NCBI GenBank assembly: GCA_932521025.1
Contig: OW051473.1
Coordinates: forward strand, 11,699,058-11,763,057
Direction: 5' to 3'
DNA: 64,000 nt
Source of the DNA: Oscheius onirici
Lineage: Eukaryota; Nematoda; Chromadorea; Rhabditida; Rhabditidae
Part shown: positions 23,801 to 35,735 of the stretch, piece after piece
Numbering within the stretch: the stretch's first letter is position 1
Layout: each line of letters begins with the position of its first letter
The notes under the pieces: generated by a model
Databases searched by the model: none
Told to the model about the DNA's origin: nothing
The model's input: the letters and a program-made list of their open reading frames with translations, nothing else
Made by a program: the position numbers and the translations under genes

Positions 23801-25177
23801 GATTCTACGCGTTTGTAGTAGAAGCCTCCTTCGGGGAAGAGAATGACCCAGCGACGGTCACGGTTCCAGAAAACGTCGTTCAGATGAGCTTTCAGCCTAG
23901 ATTCAAGAGTTTTCACTGGTTTTTGTCTTAGCTCACTTCAGTAGTTCCTTGTCTCTCGAAGCTTTCCCTTGGGTGATAAAGTAGTCCCCATGGTTGTGAC
24001 CAATGACACCGAACGGAGTCCAACGGAACATGACGTCCATGAGCCAAATAGTCTGAAACGAGTAAATAAAATTGTTTTTTACATACAGATAATCAAATTT
24101 CATCAAGCTTTGCATTTTTTACTGATCTGGATGTAAAGGTTTGCCATTCAAACATTCCGCTCCCTTTACAGAAAATAGTTTACATGTTTTCAGTGTTTTG
24201 GTATCGCAACAATTTATATGAAAACAAACATGAATAAAAGGCGGCAGGTGACAAATCGTTCCAGAAAGTCCCCCTATTGTACATTATGATGTTTTTGCTG
24301 GTACTTTGTACAAACCTCTGTTATTCGCAAAGTTTTTTAAAGGACAAATAGATGAAGACCTGTTCCGAGAAATTGGTAAAAGAGCCCGGTTTGACAGAAC
24401 ACTTGGCTGAATGAGTTTCAGTATGTGTAAAAATGCAAAAAAATCGCTCAATTTCTATAATCTGAGATTTCGAATGACTTTCGTATAAAAACTGATCACG
24501 AAAATGGATTGCCAATTTTAAAGAGTCAAAAATCTCTTTCGAGGAGCTGACTGAGGGAATTTTAAAGTTGAAACCGAGAAAACAAAGTCAAAATCGTACC
24601 TTTCTGCTTGCAACTCCCTTGGATTGAAGAACTGACATCAGTGTCGGTACATCTGCAGTAGACTGATGGTTACACATAACCAAGACACGTTCGTCATTGA
24701 GCACCTCATCGGGAATGTCTCCGAATTCGATGACTAAAAATCAATAACCGTAAAAATTAGAAATCTGACTTACCATCATATCCAGCCGTGTATCCCCAGT
24801 AAGCAATGAAACTCTGGAGCCAACGATACAATTTTCCCTCCAAAAACCAATATAATCGTGGCCTGAAGAGAACTTTCGGAAAAATGATAATTTTTTGCCT
24901 ACCATAGCGCTCGGAGCGGTAAAATTGGAAGCATATAGCCAAAATATGTGACGAAAAATATGGTCACTAGAGAAACACACATAAAGGCCCTGCAAAAATT
25001 GAAAATTTTAAAGAATGTATCAAAAACAAACCTCAATGGCAATAAAATGACAAATCGAAGTTTTTCCTCCAGCGAGATGCTGGGATCTCCGACCAGGTTT
25101 CGTGATCCAGGTGGTCGTCTGTCTCTTGGGCCCGAATTGGCCCGTTTAATCATTTCCTGAGCATCAAGCTCAGTCAT
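20830..25177 (-). CDS. LPGAT1: LPGAT1-type lysophospholipid acyltransferase
   Basis: Ten exons (25177-25032, 24989-24903, 24862-24774, 24733-24600, 24052-23937, 23896-23792, 23754-23567, 21843-21701, 21300-21228, 20996-20830) encode 415 aa. Members transfer acyl groups onto lysophospholipids in the endoplasmic reticulum. The PlsC signature is clear: NHQSTAD gives the catalytic H-x4-D, followed by MDVMFRWTPFG, HGDYFITQGKASRD, VILFPEGGFYYKR and ITLPRQGAV, an order matching human LPGAT1. The acyltransferase C-terminal domain shows YILDITIAYP and a hydrophobic end (IFWSMSFYLQYKAYSFIIMGFFHFLF is the final helix, not written further). An N-terminal membrane segment lies in exon 2. The 1.72-kb intron between 23567 and 21843 contains a whole DGAT2-type gene on the other strand. 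TTTTCAG immediately before ATG suggests trans-splicing. Confidence 0.95.
21095..21113 (+). repeat. 19-nt guanine homopolymer
   Basis: An uninterrupted run of 19 G lies in the last intron of the LPGAT1-type gene. Such tracts form quadruplexes and are unstable in nematodes lacking the FANCJ-type helicase. True length may differ because homopolymers are error-prone in sequencing. Confidence 0.85.
22124..23524 (+). CDS. DGAT2: DGAT2-family acyl-CoA:acylglycerol acyltransferase (nested gene)
   Basis: Six exons (22124-22261, 22298-22477, 22515-22663, 22823-23072, 23110-23237, 23350-23524) encode 339 aa. DGAT2-type enzymes make triacylglycerol from diacylglycerol and acyl-CoA at the ER and lipid droplets. 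Residues 22-50 and exon 2 form the hydrophobic hairpin. Exon 3 starts NYLIGYHPHG, with the active-site HPHG, and continues with ELFPNI and LVGQFYTPL. Exon 4 carries REWAMMHGMIDCSKES, VLVVGGAEEALDAHPG, RKGFIKLAI and LVPCYGFGEND. Exon 5 ends FHGRGIFNY and GMLPFR. Exon 6 has VVLGAPIAVTRKAKPT and the usual C-terminus. A MOGAT or wax-synthase role within the same family cannot be excluded. The whole gene lies inside an intron of the opposite-strand LPGAT1-type gene, which uses related substrates. Confidence 0.95.
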
Positions 25178-25714
25178 CTGAAAATTTGTCGTAAAGGGTA
25201 TAATTTCAAAAGAAAATAGAATGAGAGCGACTAAAATTTGAATGAAATAGCGGTTGAGAGAAAGGATTTAATGGAATGCATTGTGGCGCGCAAGAGAGAT
25301 ATTTGAAGCCTCGGCGCCTTTCTCATACGTGAGCCTCATTGACGTAATAATGCGTAGTGCTTGGGAATGGACGCCACGTGTTGCTAACAGCGGGGCATGT
25401 TGAAACTACATTTCGGAAGCTCCTCCTTTTGATCCTGATGCAAAACACCTAGGGAAGAGGTCATGGGAATGGAGAGACCTGCATGTGACTGTTTGTGTTG
25501 AAAGTTAAGATAAGAGAGACCTGACGACTAGATAAATCTGATTTATTGTGAAATTCTCAAACAATGGAAACGTTTTGATGCGGAAACAAACCGGATTTCG
25601 AAATGAACACGACCTTGAGTGGTTGTTCTGACAAAAGCTAAGCGAATCTTGAAATTTTTGAGCTAAGAAACCTATAAAAACAAACTCGTAAACTACATTT
25701 GTGCAAAATAAGAA
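25178..25714. other. spacer between two minus-strand genes
   Basis: 537 bp between the 3' end of the amine oxidase gene and the start of the LPGAT1-type gene. No exon is seen. It presumably holds the promoter of the latter. Confidence 0.4.
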
Positions 25715-28520
25715 CTATTCTGGCCAAATGATTCCTGTGGTCCAGCGAAGAAGAGTATTCTCGATGGGCTTTACGGCTTTGGCCGTGTACGAGAGACGGT
25801 ACTTCTGACTGTAGGCGTAGATTCCGAAGACCAGGACAGAGCCGAAAAAGATTCGACGCCACCTGAAACATTCTGGGTAAGTACAAGGCTGTTTATTGGC
25901 TCTAAGTCCCCTTATAATGTTGAAGTTTGAAAACATGGTTAACAGATTGGTTTGGTGTAACCTGATTAACAGGGCTCAAACGGGATCGATTTACAGTACA
26001 GCTGTAGCATACCTTTTTTTACTTGAAATCACTGTGGAACTCTTTAGAACTTTTTTAACTGGAACTGCGCCTCTTCTTAACTCAAAAGTGCATATAATAG
26101 TCACCAGATACGGTGTGTATGGAAAAGGGAAAGAGAAATCTGAGTGTGTATGGAAAAAGATAGCCTTACCATGGTGATCTCAGATTGGAGTAGCCATCCA
26201 AAGGAGGAAGCGGAGGACGATAATCACTGTCAAAGACTGATCCCTCTAGTCTGTTGAAAGACACAACAGTGTGCTTTTCCAAACAATGGAGGACTTCATG
26301 AGCTGTACGATAGCCGCTCTCAATAGCACCGTCCATATATCCAATCCATTTGGTAGCTGTCTCCGTTCCGGCGAAATGAACCCTAGATAGTTTTAAGAAA
26401 ATAGTTATTTAGAAAAAAAAAATCTTACGTATGGAATGGCTCTCGTAGAACTTGGAAAGTGTTCATGTTTCCGGGAGTAATGATGCTGGTAGGACAGCCG
26501 CCGTTGTACGGCTCATGGGCCCAGACCTGTAAAATATGTTAACGTTTAATCTTTTGAAAAAAAAATTGCTGCTTCAATCCCAGAAATCACTGTGGAACTC
26601 TTTAGAACGATTTCAGTCCAAATTCCATATTTTCGCATTTTCCATTTGGCACTCATGCACTCGTGCGCATAATCGATTACGCCAGTGAGGTACTTTGACC
26701 GCAAAATTTGTAGAAAATGGAACGAGAAATGCAATGGCATCATTTTCTTGTATTATTACATTATTTTTCCTGAGAACGCATAACCGGTGTACCGGTGTAG
26801 AATTTCAGGCTGAATCGATTAAGCGCAAATAAAACACCCAGAAATAGGGAGGCATACTTTTACCCGTTTAAGAAAACTCTAATTAACTAACCTTATCCTT
26901 ATAGTCGACAAACTCGTTTAAAGCCCTGTCTCCAAGGAATCTGACCAGATCTTTCACGACTTCATTGCAACGCTGCTCGACGGTCATATCTGAGTGCGAA
27001 TAAAAATGAAACGGTGTCAAAGCACCTGCAAACTCCTCATAAATGAAACCAACAAGAGCTGGAGCTCCGTCTACAGTAGTAGCGTCGTAAGTTGCCACGA
27101 TTGGTAGCTTCTGCATCAAAATTAAAAAAGAAGTGATGAAAAACTCACCTCTCCCGGAATTTCAGTCTTTCCCGTGCTTAGAATCTCCCCAGAGAAACCT
27201 TGTTCTCTCCAGAAGGCTGTTTCGTAGGTGATCAGAAACTTTATGTAATGTCCCATAATCATGTTTTCGTAGAGTCTGTTCTAAAAATACGTATTTTTTC
27301 AGCAAAAAGAGGTAAAAACTACTTTAATGGCCGGGAGATGAGGAGTAAAACCGATTTTATTGATCTGACATGGTGGAATGGCCATAATCACTCGGGAGCA
27401 GCGAAGAATCTACAAAATTATGAAAAATGATAAATGTTATGCCCACCTTAGTATTTCTGGTATCATCGGCCGATTCCAGATGAACAGTCGTTGTCCCGGC
27501 TGATTCGTTAACGTCAACAAAACGGACGGCTTCCCCATAAGAAATTGATTCTTCCGGAATTTTCGCAGCTAATTTTATGCACAATTGTTGAGCTCCGCCC
27601 TTTAAATTACTTAAAAGAGCAAATTTTAGCTTCCTACCACGAGTTTCATGGCCTGAGCCCCATTTCCTACGGCTTCGCAAAGGTTCATGAACGTTCCGGC
27701 TGATTTCGCAACAGCCAGGTGATAGAGCATGTTGACTCTGAATAAAAATAATAAAAACAAAAAAAAGCCAAAAACCTCGAAGGATCCACTCCATATAGGG
27801 CCCTCACGGCAATATCGTGAAGTTCTGGGAAAGAGCGAGTCCAGGCGTTTTCCTTCGACCACTTAGAAATAGTGGAATCGTCAAGAGTTACGGCTTTGCT
27901 TCTTTTGAAAACGTCCGTCAGATTTAGCTGAAAGTTACAGTACACAAAATGTGGGAAAAACTAACCTTCCATGCCAATCCCTCGATTTTCGCAATGTTAA
28001 AGATAAAGTCGAGGATTTCACTGATGGAAAATTGCCTACAAGATCGTAAAAAGGTTTTAAATTGCCAAAACCTGATGTTAGCCAGTGGAAGAGCACTGTC
28101 GTACTTTCGAGGTTGAGCCTGGCCGAACTGTCCACATTTCTGACCTTCCGTATACTGGTCATAAGTTTCGATTCCTAGCTCCTTTGCAAGTTGAAGGACT
28201 TCTAGTTGCTTTTTTCCTACCCACTGACCTAAAAAATCCACAATAAACCTGAAAAATATGAGACAAACCTCCAACATCAAAGTGAGAGAGCTGGTTTTTA
28301 TGAACTTTGATGGGAACGGTGAGGAGTCTTCCTCCGACGCGGTCTTTCGCTTCAACGACGTAAACCTAGAGACTATTTTTTAACACAAAGGTCAAAAACT
28401 CACTCTCAGCTCCGGACATCTGTTTCTGAGTTCATTCGCTGCGATCAAGCCAGAGATTCCGGCTCCGATGACCACCACATCATAGTCGAGAGTGATGTCT
28501 TCTGGAGGAGAATCTGTCAT
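25715..28520 (-). CDS. flavin monoamine oxidase, membrane-anchored
   Basis: Thirteen exons (28520-28404, 28365-28269, 28228-28072, 28035-27966, 27927-27776, 27737-27638, 27599-27447, 27409-27323, 27280-27149, 27110-26892, 26526-26429, 26382-26170, 25862-25715) encode 580 aa. MAO enzymes oxidise amines such as serotonin or tyramine with FAD on the outer mitochondrial membrane. The FAD-binding Rossmann motif is [12 protein letters not shown] with [10 protein letters not shown], followed by [11 protein letters not shown]. The second FAD region reads [33 protein letters not shown] matches the SGGC site where MAO links FAD covalently to cysteine. A C-terminal hydrophobic helix ([14 protein letters not shown]) flanked by arginines fits the tail anchor. 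Which nematode paralogue this is cannot be told here. The intron 26527-26891 is unusually long. Confidence 0.95.
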
Positions 28521-28948
28521 CAAACTGAAGACTTGAATATTTGGGTCTACGTTTTGCGAAAAAAGAGTGCTTTAAAAAGATTGTTTGGTCTGCGAAGGCC
28601 CTTGTTTTTATCAAGGAAAGCGACCCAATCGATGTGCGCTCTAAAAACACAACAAGGTGACCCGACCGACACCCTAACACTTGCCAGAGAGGTACTGGGA
28701 AATGTTTAAAATGAAAAATGTGTTAAAAACAAAATTAACTAGGGATTGTGGCGTTTTTTCAAAAAAAAAGGTGATTGTTTATTCTTTTGGAGACTCTTTC
28801 CTGTGTGTTTAAACGCCTAATTGCCTAAAGGTTTAGCGGGAACTGGCGCAGGATCTTCCTCCAGAAGCGATATAATGAAAACTAGCGAATTTAATGTTTA
28901 GGAAAGTTTTCTTGTTATTTTCCCAGTTTCACCAAAGCAAAAGATTAT

Positions 28949-29031
28949 GTCATCCGCAGGATTCGAACCTGCGCCCTCCGGAGAGGACTGCGACCTGAAC
29001 GCAGCGCCTTAGACCACTCGGCCAGAATGAC
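28949..29031 (-). tRNA. tRNA-Leu (CAG)
   Basis: 83 nt without an intron. The acceptor stem pairs GTCATTC with GGATGAC. The D region has A-box TGGCCGAGTGG, the anticodon stem CTGCG/CGCAG encloses loop TTCAGGT (anticodon CAG), and a long type-II variable arm (CCTCTCCGGAGG) is followed by B-box GGTTCGAATCC. It lies just upstream of the amine oxidase gene on the same strand. Confidence 0.97.
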
Positions 29032-32000
29032 TGATGCGTTGACTTGATGGTGGCAGGCTGTTATGCTGGGCCATGGAATGACTCTGCGCTTTCAAAAGAT
29101 TTCTGTAATCAAATTTTGGTCAATCAGTTCAAAGATGCAGTCAAAGCAGATGATCAAGATCATTTTAAATCGTTTGAATTATTCAGCTGATCATTAAATA
29201 TTTTCGAATTATTCCTTATCTCCAAGAAAATCTTCTTTTTGTTGACCAAGCAAGATCTATCAAAGACAATTTCTCGCTTTTCTTTGAAACACAAACCAGG
29301 AACAGTTACAACAAATTCTTCCTGTTTTGAGCGCTTTTCACAGTGACTAGGTTTCTTTCACAAAAATACCACATCCTTATTTGTAAGCTTATAAAACATA
29401 CTCATAGAACGCAGCTGTTTGGCATTACAGTAATACTCCCCTAACATTCCGAAAGAGTGCCGTTTTTTAACATTCCGAAAAATTGCTTTACTTTTTTCAA
29501 CTCATTGTGAGGTCGGTATCACCTTTAAGCAGGTGCTATAAGAATTCTGTTTTCCTACACATTCTCGTATGGGACAACTATAGCAGCCATTCATTGTCAA
29601 TCAGGTATTCAGCGTTGCCATTTCGAGAGTGACCGCTATGGACTACTCTGCCGGACACAAGTGACTAAGCAGCAAGTTGGGACGCCTGATGTTTCTCAGC
29701 TGGTCACTCCCATGATGTTATCTCTTTCTGCTGGTCAGACCTTGGCTCTTCGGTGTAATCGTATCGCAAATTGTAATATGTTGTTTCGCACTTACATACC
29801 CCGGGTTATTGCCTCCACCTTGAGCTCTGCCCCATTTGTTGTCCCACATCCTCCAGCTGAGCGTTCTTTTTTTACCTCTTAGCACACCGAGTCATGTCAA
29901 TTTTCGTATCCAATACCTGGCCGCCATTTGCTGCGTCACAACGTCCAGTCGGCGGAAGCACACCTGTCAGTTTCAACATAGCTGTGGAAAATGTCTGTGT
30001 GAGCTTTTGCTCTTGGGGTTTACTTCTTGCCTTGACTAGACGGCGGAAGAAGAGCTGCAGCAAAAGTCATGAATCCAAAATGGGACGGAAACATCTTTTG
30101 CAAACGGGGGACGTCGCTGACGTCTAAAAATCGATTTTGAGATTTTTCCTATATTTTCAATCCTGTTTGGTATACGACATGCTTTGAAGTTTTCAGTCTA
30201 ACTCGTTTAACCACGTATTTTCATATGAACTTCCTCAAATCTTCATATATCCTAGTCTGTTCTTCGTGTTGTCAAAAAATGTTTAAGAACTTCGTATGTA
30301 ACAAATGGTATAATGCACAAAAGTTGAGAGGAGACTCAAAGCAGGCTAATGAGCTAAGAGTAAGACAAGTTTTTTTCAAAATCTGCTCCTAAACTCTAAG
30401 AAAACCATGGTGTCCTACAATTCCAGGGTCTTTTATGTTCCATACCCTGATCTGCCACCAAACTCTCAAATTTCATTCTCCATTTTTGCAAATAGCCAAA
30501 TTTGACCACCCACAACTTATGGCAAACATCCGAGCGTTCACACTTTGATCTCGGCGAGTATATTACCCCTTCTTTTCGTTCTAAAGTTGACTCCGTATTT
30601 TCTAGAGCCAAGTGTATGGATTCAATTTTGTGTTCCGAAACCTCCAACATCCATGTCTCTGTAGGTGAGTTGACTATACAATTGTTGTCCTAGCAGCTAT
30701 ACTTTCTCCTGTTACATCTGTTCACTGCCATAAAACCACGGTCTACGTACCCACAATGCATTCTTTGTCTTCTGCTACGACATTTTTCGATTGTTGCTCT
30801 CTCCCTCAGTCCCGATTAGTGGAACTCTTTACCGTATTCCCGCTCGCGAGCATTTCCGTGTTGCTAAATAATTAACCGCCCACCTACAGCGCAATAGATT
30901 TCCGGGAAATTGAGGAGACCGTTTGATGTAAGCACTCAAATTGGTAGCTTAGAATGGGTTCGACGACGGGGTTTGATGTCAGTCTTCCTGCTCAAATGAC
31001 ACCACGACAATTGTCTGTGGTTCACTATGCCTATCACAAAGTGATCTCTTTTCTGCCTCCAAGCGAACTTCGATTCAGTTACCAGTCTTGCAGGATGCAT
31101 GAACTTTCAATCATTACAGAGCTAAAAAAACGTGGCCTGAGAGTTTCTGTGAGCTCAAACTTTCCATACCCTCTAACCACGAGGAAATTTTCGACTATTA
31201 CGTAGACACTTGCATCATCAGGCTCCCTTCTAATCTTACAATTAAATCGACCTTTTTTATGTCTTCTTCATTAGAAAGTAGAGATGGGAAATTGCTGTTA
31301 ACCGGTTTAGTTTTTAGTTTGAGTCACCATTCAAGCACCCTTTTCTTCCCTGTACCTTATACTCAAAAATTTCATCATTGAACAGTTGGATTTCACTAGA
31401 ATAATAGAACACCTCGAGATTTCAAAAGGCAAGTTTACCCATAGTCTATTCAGACATTCCAAATCTGACCTGCTTGGTCCTTCATTTCCTGTAAGAATTC
31501 TTTAACGTAACCCGAGCTTTCCCAGTCTCGAGACATCTAGCTTATAACGCGTGAGACATCGGTCATAACCCTTAAGCTTTCGTAACGCTGCTGGCGTTTG
31601 GTCGCATTATCCACCCGAAAACAATGTTTATATACCCTGACACCAGATTCTCCTGACAGACAGACACCAGAAACCTGGAAAAGCATCCCCCCTTTCTTCA
31701 AAAGCAGCTCATGCATATGACTACGACCAAACTTTGAGATGTTAGTGGAACGCGCGTGATATTTACTATATGCGATCGTTTTTGTCCTAGGATCCTCAGA
31801 TTAAGTTCCAATTTCCATGAATAATAATGAAGTTTTTCCGAGAATTCTCCAAACTCGTTAGGTGCTTTGCCATTTAGCCTCTAGTTGGTTGCTTGGCGAT
31901 CTTCGGGTCGCCACCTCTTTTCCGTGAAAAGTTAGTTTTCTGATATCACGCACCTTGCACATTTTGTATGGTACCACGCGAGGGTGAGCTCGTCATTTAC

Positions 32001-32444
32001 TTCCAGTTTAGGTCATGCAACCGTTCGCCAATCTTCCCGTAGGACTTCATTCTTTCGGCAACTTTTGTCCACTGTTTTTCTGATCGGCAGGTGGCGTTCT
32101 TTTGCAGGGGTAACCCCGGGTGGTAGTTTCCACCACCAGTGTGTCATCCAGGCTTTCGGTCAGATTTTGGTCTCTGGTGCACTTCCACTATTCCATGAAG
32201 AGTCAAAAGCCATGCGACCTGGACAATTATTGTCTTGAACCTTGTCTCTCCTTTGTCCACAATCACACGGGACCCAGGAAATTGCAGCCTTTTTTGCTAG
32301 CGACGGGATTCCTAAAGCCCTTTTTATTTAAGAGAAGCAGTTTCTCTGGAGCAGACCTATTAACAACTTTCAACGCTGTTGAGGTCCTCGCCTCTTTAGA
32401 TTTTTGACTGTTCAGAATCATTTTAGTTTTCAGATGAACAACGC
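29032..32444. other. long intergenic region
   Basis: 3.4 kb with several short open frames but no splice-supported exon. It may contain the promoter or missing 5' exons of the small membrane protein gene that follows. Confidence 0.35.
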
Positions 32445-33749
32445 ATGCTGCTCTACGTGACTATCGGGATACTCTTCACGTATACCATCCTCCTTATTGG
32501 ATTCTTCATGGGCTGGTGCACCCTAATACCAAACAGGTATGATCAAGTAGTTAAGCTGAACTTAGAAATGGTTTAAAGCACAGGCAATCAGCTAATTTGT
32601 CGAATTTTCCAATATTTTTCTAGCCTATATGTTTGCCGTGTTATAAAAAATTCAAATTAGGTCTGACTTAGAAAGCAGACAGTCTTGGAGCTTGTTGTGC
32701 CGTTATGTAGCATGAAAACCTTTCACTAATGCATCGACTGGTACCCCTTTATTTGTAATTTTCGGTCCATTTTCGGTCCGTCTCACATTTTCATCCGTTT
32801 CCACTCGTTTCTACGTTTTCTCAGTACATTATATTGAATGATGCGCTAAAAATTACCGTCTTTGAGGGTTGTTCCCATCCAAAATATTCAAACCGAGTGT
32901 AGTCAGCCGAAATGTTGCCAAAAATTTTTTAATAAGGAGATTGCATATTTTTATATTTTTCTATACTTATTCATATAAGAAATAGTAGATTTTTAAGAAA
33001 AACAGCAATACTTAAAAAAAATTTGTTCCAAAAGCCCGGTAAACCCTAGCAGGATAAATTGTTCATGGTCGCTCTCGGTTGTTCTCGCGCTTCGCTGACA
33101 AAAGTCTGAAACCTTAGTCTTGGTGATATGAAAATTTCTAGCGAAGTTTTGATACTTTAAAATTTTAAGTACTCATATGTCTACCTCTGAAACAAAAAGA
33201 TCGAAAATATAAAAACTATTCCGCCTAAGCCTAAGGGGTTCAAATATTTATGGCTTAGGCTTAGGCACTATGGTAGGTAACAGCAGAGCGCGAAAACTCT
33301 ACATTGCAGCCAGAATTTCTTAATTATATTTCAGATGTCATCCGAGAAGAGGAATACCATTTTCTTCGGTAAAATCACCTCGACGGAATACAAAATTTGT
33401 CGAGGTCGACTCTGTTTCTTCTAGGTAAAAAGTTGATACAAATCAACAAACTTTAATGTTTAGCACCTCCTTGGACATGTACAAACAAGTGTCTAGAAAA
33501 TTTTCAAAAGCTGAGCGTCATCATCAGAAACGTTCTTTCTCTAATCCGCCAAGACCGTATCACGTAAACGACTACCTTCATCCAAAGTACTCTCTTCCGC
33601 CGGTCAGCATTGACCTCGTGGAGAGAAGAGTAAGAAATGGTTTCACAAAAACTTAATTTGTCTTTCAGTGGGAGTTTGAACAGCTCTTGCGAACTCCTGG
33701 AAGAGCCGTACGTGAAAACTCTCTTCGGGTGGACTCCTGCCCGGCCTAG
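32445..33749 (+). CDS. small single-pass membrane protein, function unknown
   Basis: Four exons (32445-32536, 33335-33424, 33464-33629, 33669-33749) join in phase to give 142 aa from the ATG eleven bases after a TTTTCAG acceptor. I do not recognise the protein. Residues 2-26 form one hydrophobic helix (LYVTIGILFTYTILLIGFFMGW). The remainder is a basic cytoplasmic-type tail containing SKAERHHQKRSFSNPPRPYH, SLPPVSIDLVERRWEF and a C-terminal VDSCPA. The first exon could be internal, with a signal peptide or ectodomain encoded further upstream. If so this is the C-terminal end of a larger type I membrane protein. The first intron (798 bp) carries a telomere-like inverted repeat. Confidence 0.65.
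33222..33266. repeat. interstitial telomeric repeat arranged as an inverted pair
   Basis: GCCTAAGCCTAAG at 33223-33235 faces GGCTTAGGCTTAGGC at 33252-33266, giving two TTAGGC units on each strand around a 16-base loop, inside an intron. Confidence 0.75.
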
Positions 33750-35735
33750 CTGGTTCTAGAATCTCCTAAACAACACGGGACACTTTTTATGTATTGTTTA
33801 TGCTTGTACATTGTGTTAGTAAACTATTGTTAGCTAGATGTTAGAAACGTCTTATTTTCCCATTTTTATGCTTTTGGGAATTGGAACTGTAGAGTCACAC
33901 AGACAGTGTCTATAGTATACTTGGGCACGAACCGAAATTTTCCGGCTCGAACGGATTTCGAGCCGGCTCGACGGGGTAGGTCGAGCCGTGCCGGTTCGAA
34001 AGAATCATCGACCCGAGACGCTTAAGCCTAAAACTCGAGTCAAAAACTCAGAAATTTATAACACTACACTTGAAGATGTCTCCTGTTTTGCCGAAAAATT
34101 AAAAAAAAACGATCTTTCTCCTAGACAGAACTGGGCCAGCTTATAAAAAGTATTTCCAGGTTGCCGTCACGGTTTGCCCGATTCTCCAATCTGGCGATCA
34201 AGCGATCGGAAGGTGCTGTAAACAGGGCAAAATCTTAGCACTAAACTATGGAAGATTTTCTGGAAAGTTGAGCCGTTGACAATTTTTTCTGGAGCGGTCT
34301 CGTAGTTTTAGAAACCTGAAAACTCTCTCATGACATGAACAATTCTCAAATCTGGGTTTGACAGTCCACGCGAAGTGCCTATAGTAGATGGGAAAGCAAC
34401 TTTAGCGCCCTTCGCTCAAATGCGGAACTTTGCCAGCCAAGTTAAATTTTCCAGCTCGCATTGCATTGTCCAGCTTTGTGATGTTCAGCAAAGTTATAGC
34501 AATTGATTAGTTATATATGTTTGTAAAACGAGAAGTTTGAAAATGCTTTGTTCTTAGTGAAAAACTCAAAAATGCCAAACTTAAGGAACGGAAGTATGAA
34601 GAATACAAAATGAGCATTTTTGTATTTTTCACTACGAAGACAATCTTTTGAGTTTTTGATGTTTTAAAAAGTTGTAGAGATCTTTTGGTACAACAACTTT
34701 GCCGATATCACAAAACTGGAAGACGTAAGAGCCAGGTCGAAAACATAAGTCCTAAGTTTAGGGGTAAGTAAATGCCGCAGAGTACGTAGTCAAACTATTC
34801 GAATAATTGCCGTACCTATACCAAATCAACTAAAGTATTTCAGCATTATCTATCATCTACCTATGCTATGCTGAATACAAAAATGCCCGCTTTTTCAAAC
34901 TTTTTCGGCTGTTGATTCTATTCTAATGTGCCGCACAGTTTTTTCGCACGCCGTTTAGCAGTCGTTCAATTGCCATCACAATTTATGAGTTTCCAAGAAA
35001 ATTCTTATTTTACTCGACAACTCATCTTCAGCTGACTTTCTACATATGCTTCAAAGAAAAAGTACAAGAATGTTGGTTGCTGAGGAACAAAATTGTCACC
35101 TTCATGTCTCGAAAACCTTCATAAAGTGAGTTTTTTTCTTATAATGGGCCTAAACAGTTAAAGATGCAATACAATTCTTGCATTTCATGAAATTTTAAAG
35201 CTAAACTTCACGAAATTTTCGTTTTACCCACCTTTATAGCTGAAGCTTTGAACGAAACTCGGGTTTTTCTCAGATTGCGTCATTCTCACTATTTGCCTTC
35301 TAGGTCAGCCATGGCCGTCATTCAACGTACTCCATGCAAGCCCGATACCGTCCATTCGGCAAGTAGCAATATGTCATGCTGGAAAGACAGCTGTGAGTTG
35401 TCTTATCATCTCACAAGATTAGCCCAAAGCTACAAGCAAATCGTAACAATTCCCTGCTTGGAACTTTTCTTATCTCGAAATGACATGTTGCGATTCCTTC
35501 CGTGGATCCCAGCCGCCTTTTGCAATTGATTGTGGCAGCTTTTTTACGATTTTCCGCTGACAGTGGCCACGTGTATCATTTTTAACTCACATTTTTCAGG
35601 TCCCCACCTCTGGAAGCAACAGACGATATTTCGATTAAATATATTTGAAACACGTTTCTCTCTATTGAAAGCCTGGTTTTTACCATTTCTCGATATCCAA
35701 TGTAATATTATCGACTTTTTCTCCAGTTTTAGGTT
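33750..35735. other. intergenic region upstream of tryptophanyl-tRNA synthetase
   Basis: No supportable exon. A short cluster of CGAGCCG/CGGCTCGA words lies at 33945-34010; otherwise AT-rich spacer. The segment just before the start ends CTCCAGTTTTAGGTT-ATG, a likely trans-splice acceptor. Confidence 0.4.

Noticed and set aside
28949-29031. tRNA-Ser instead of tRNA-Leu
   Set aside because: Both have long variable arms, but the anticodon loop TTCAGGT reads CAG, which is leucine.
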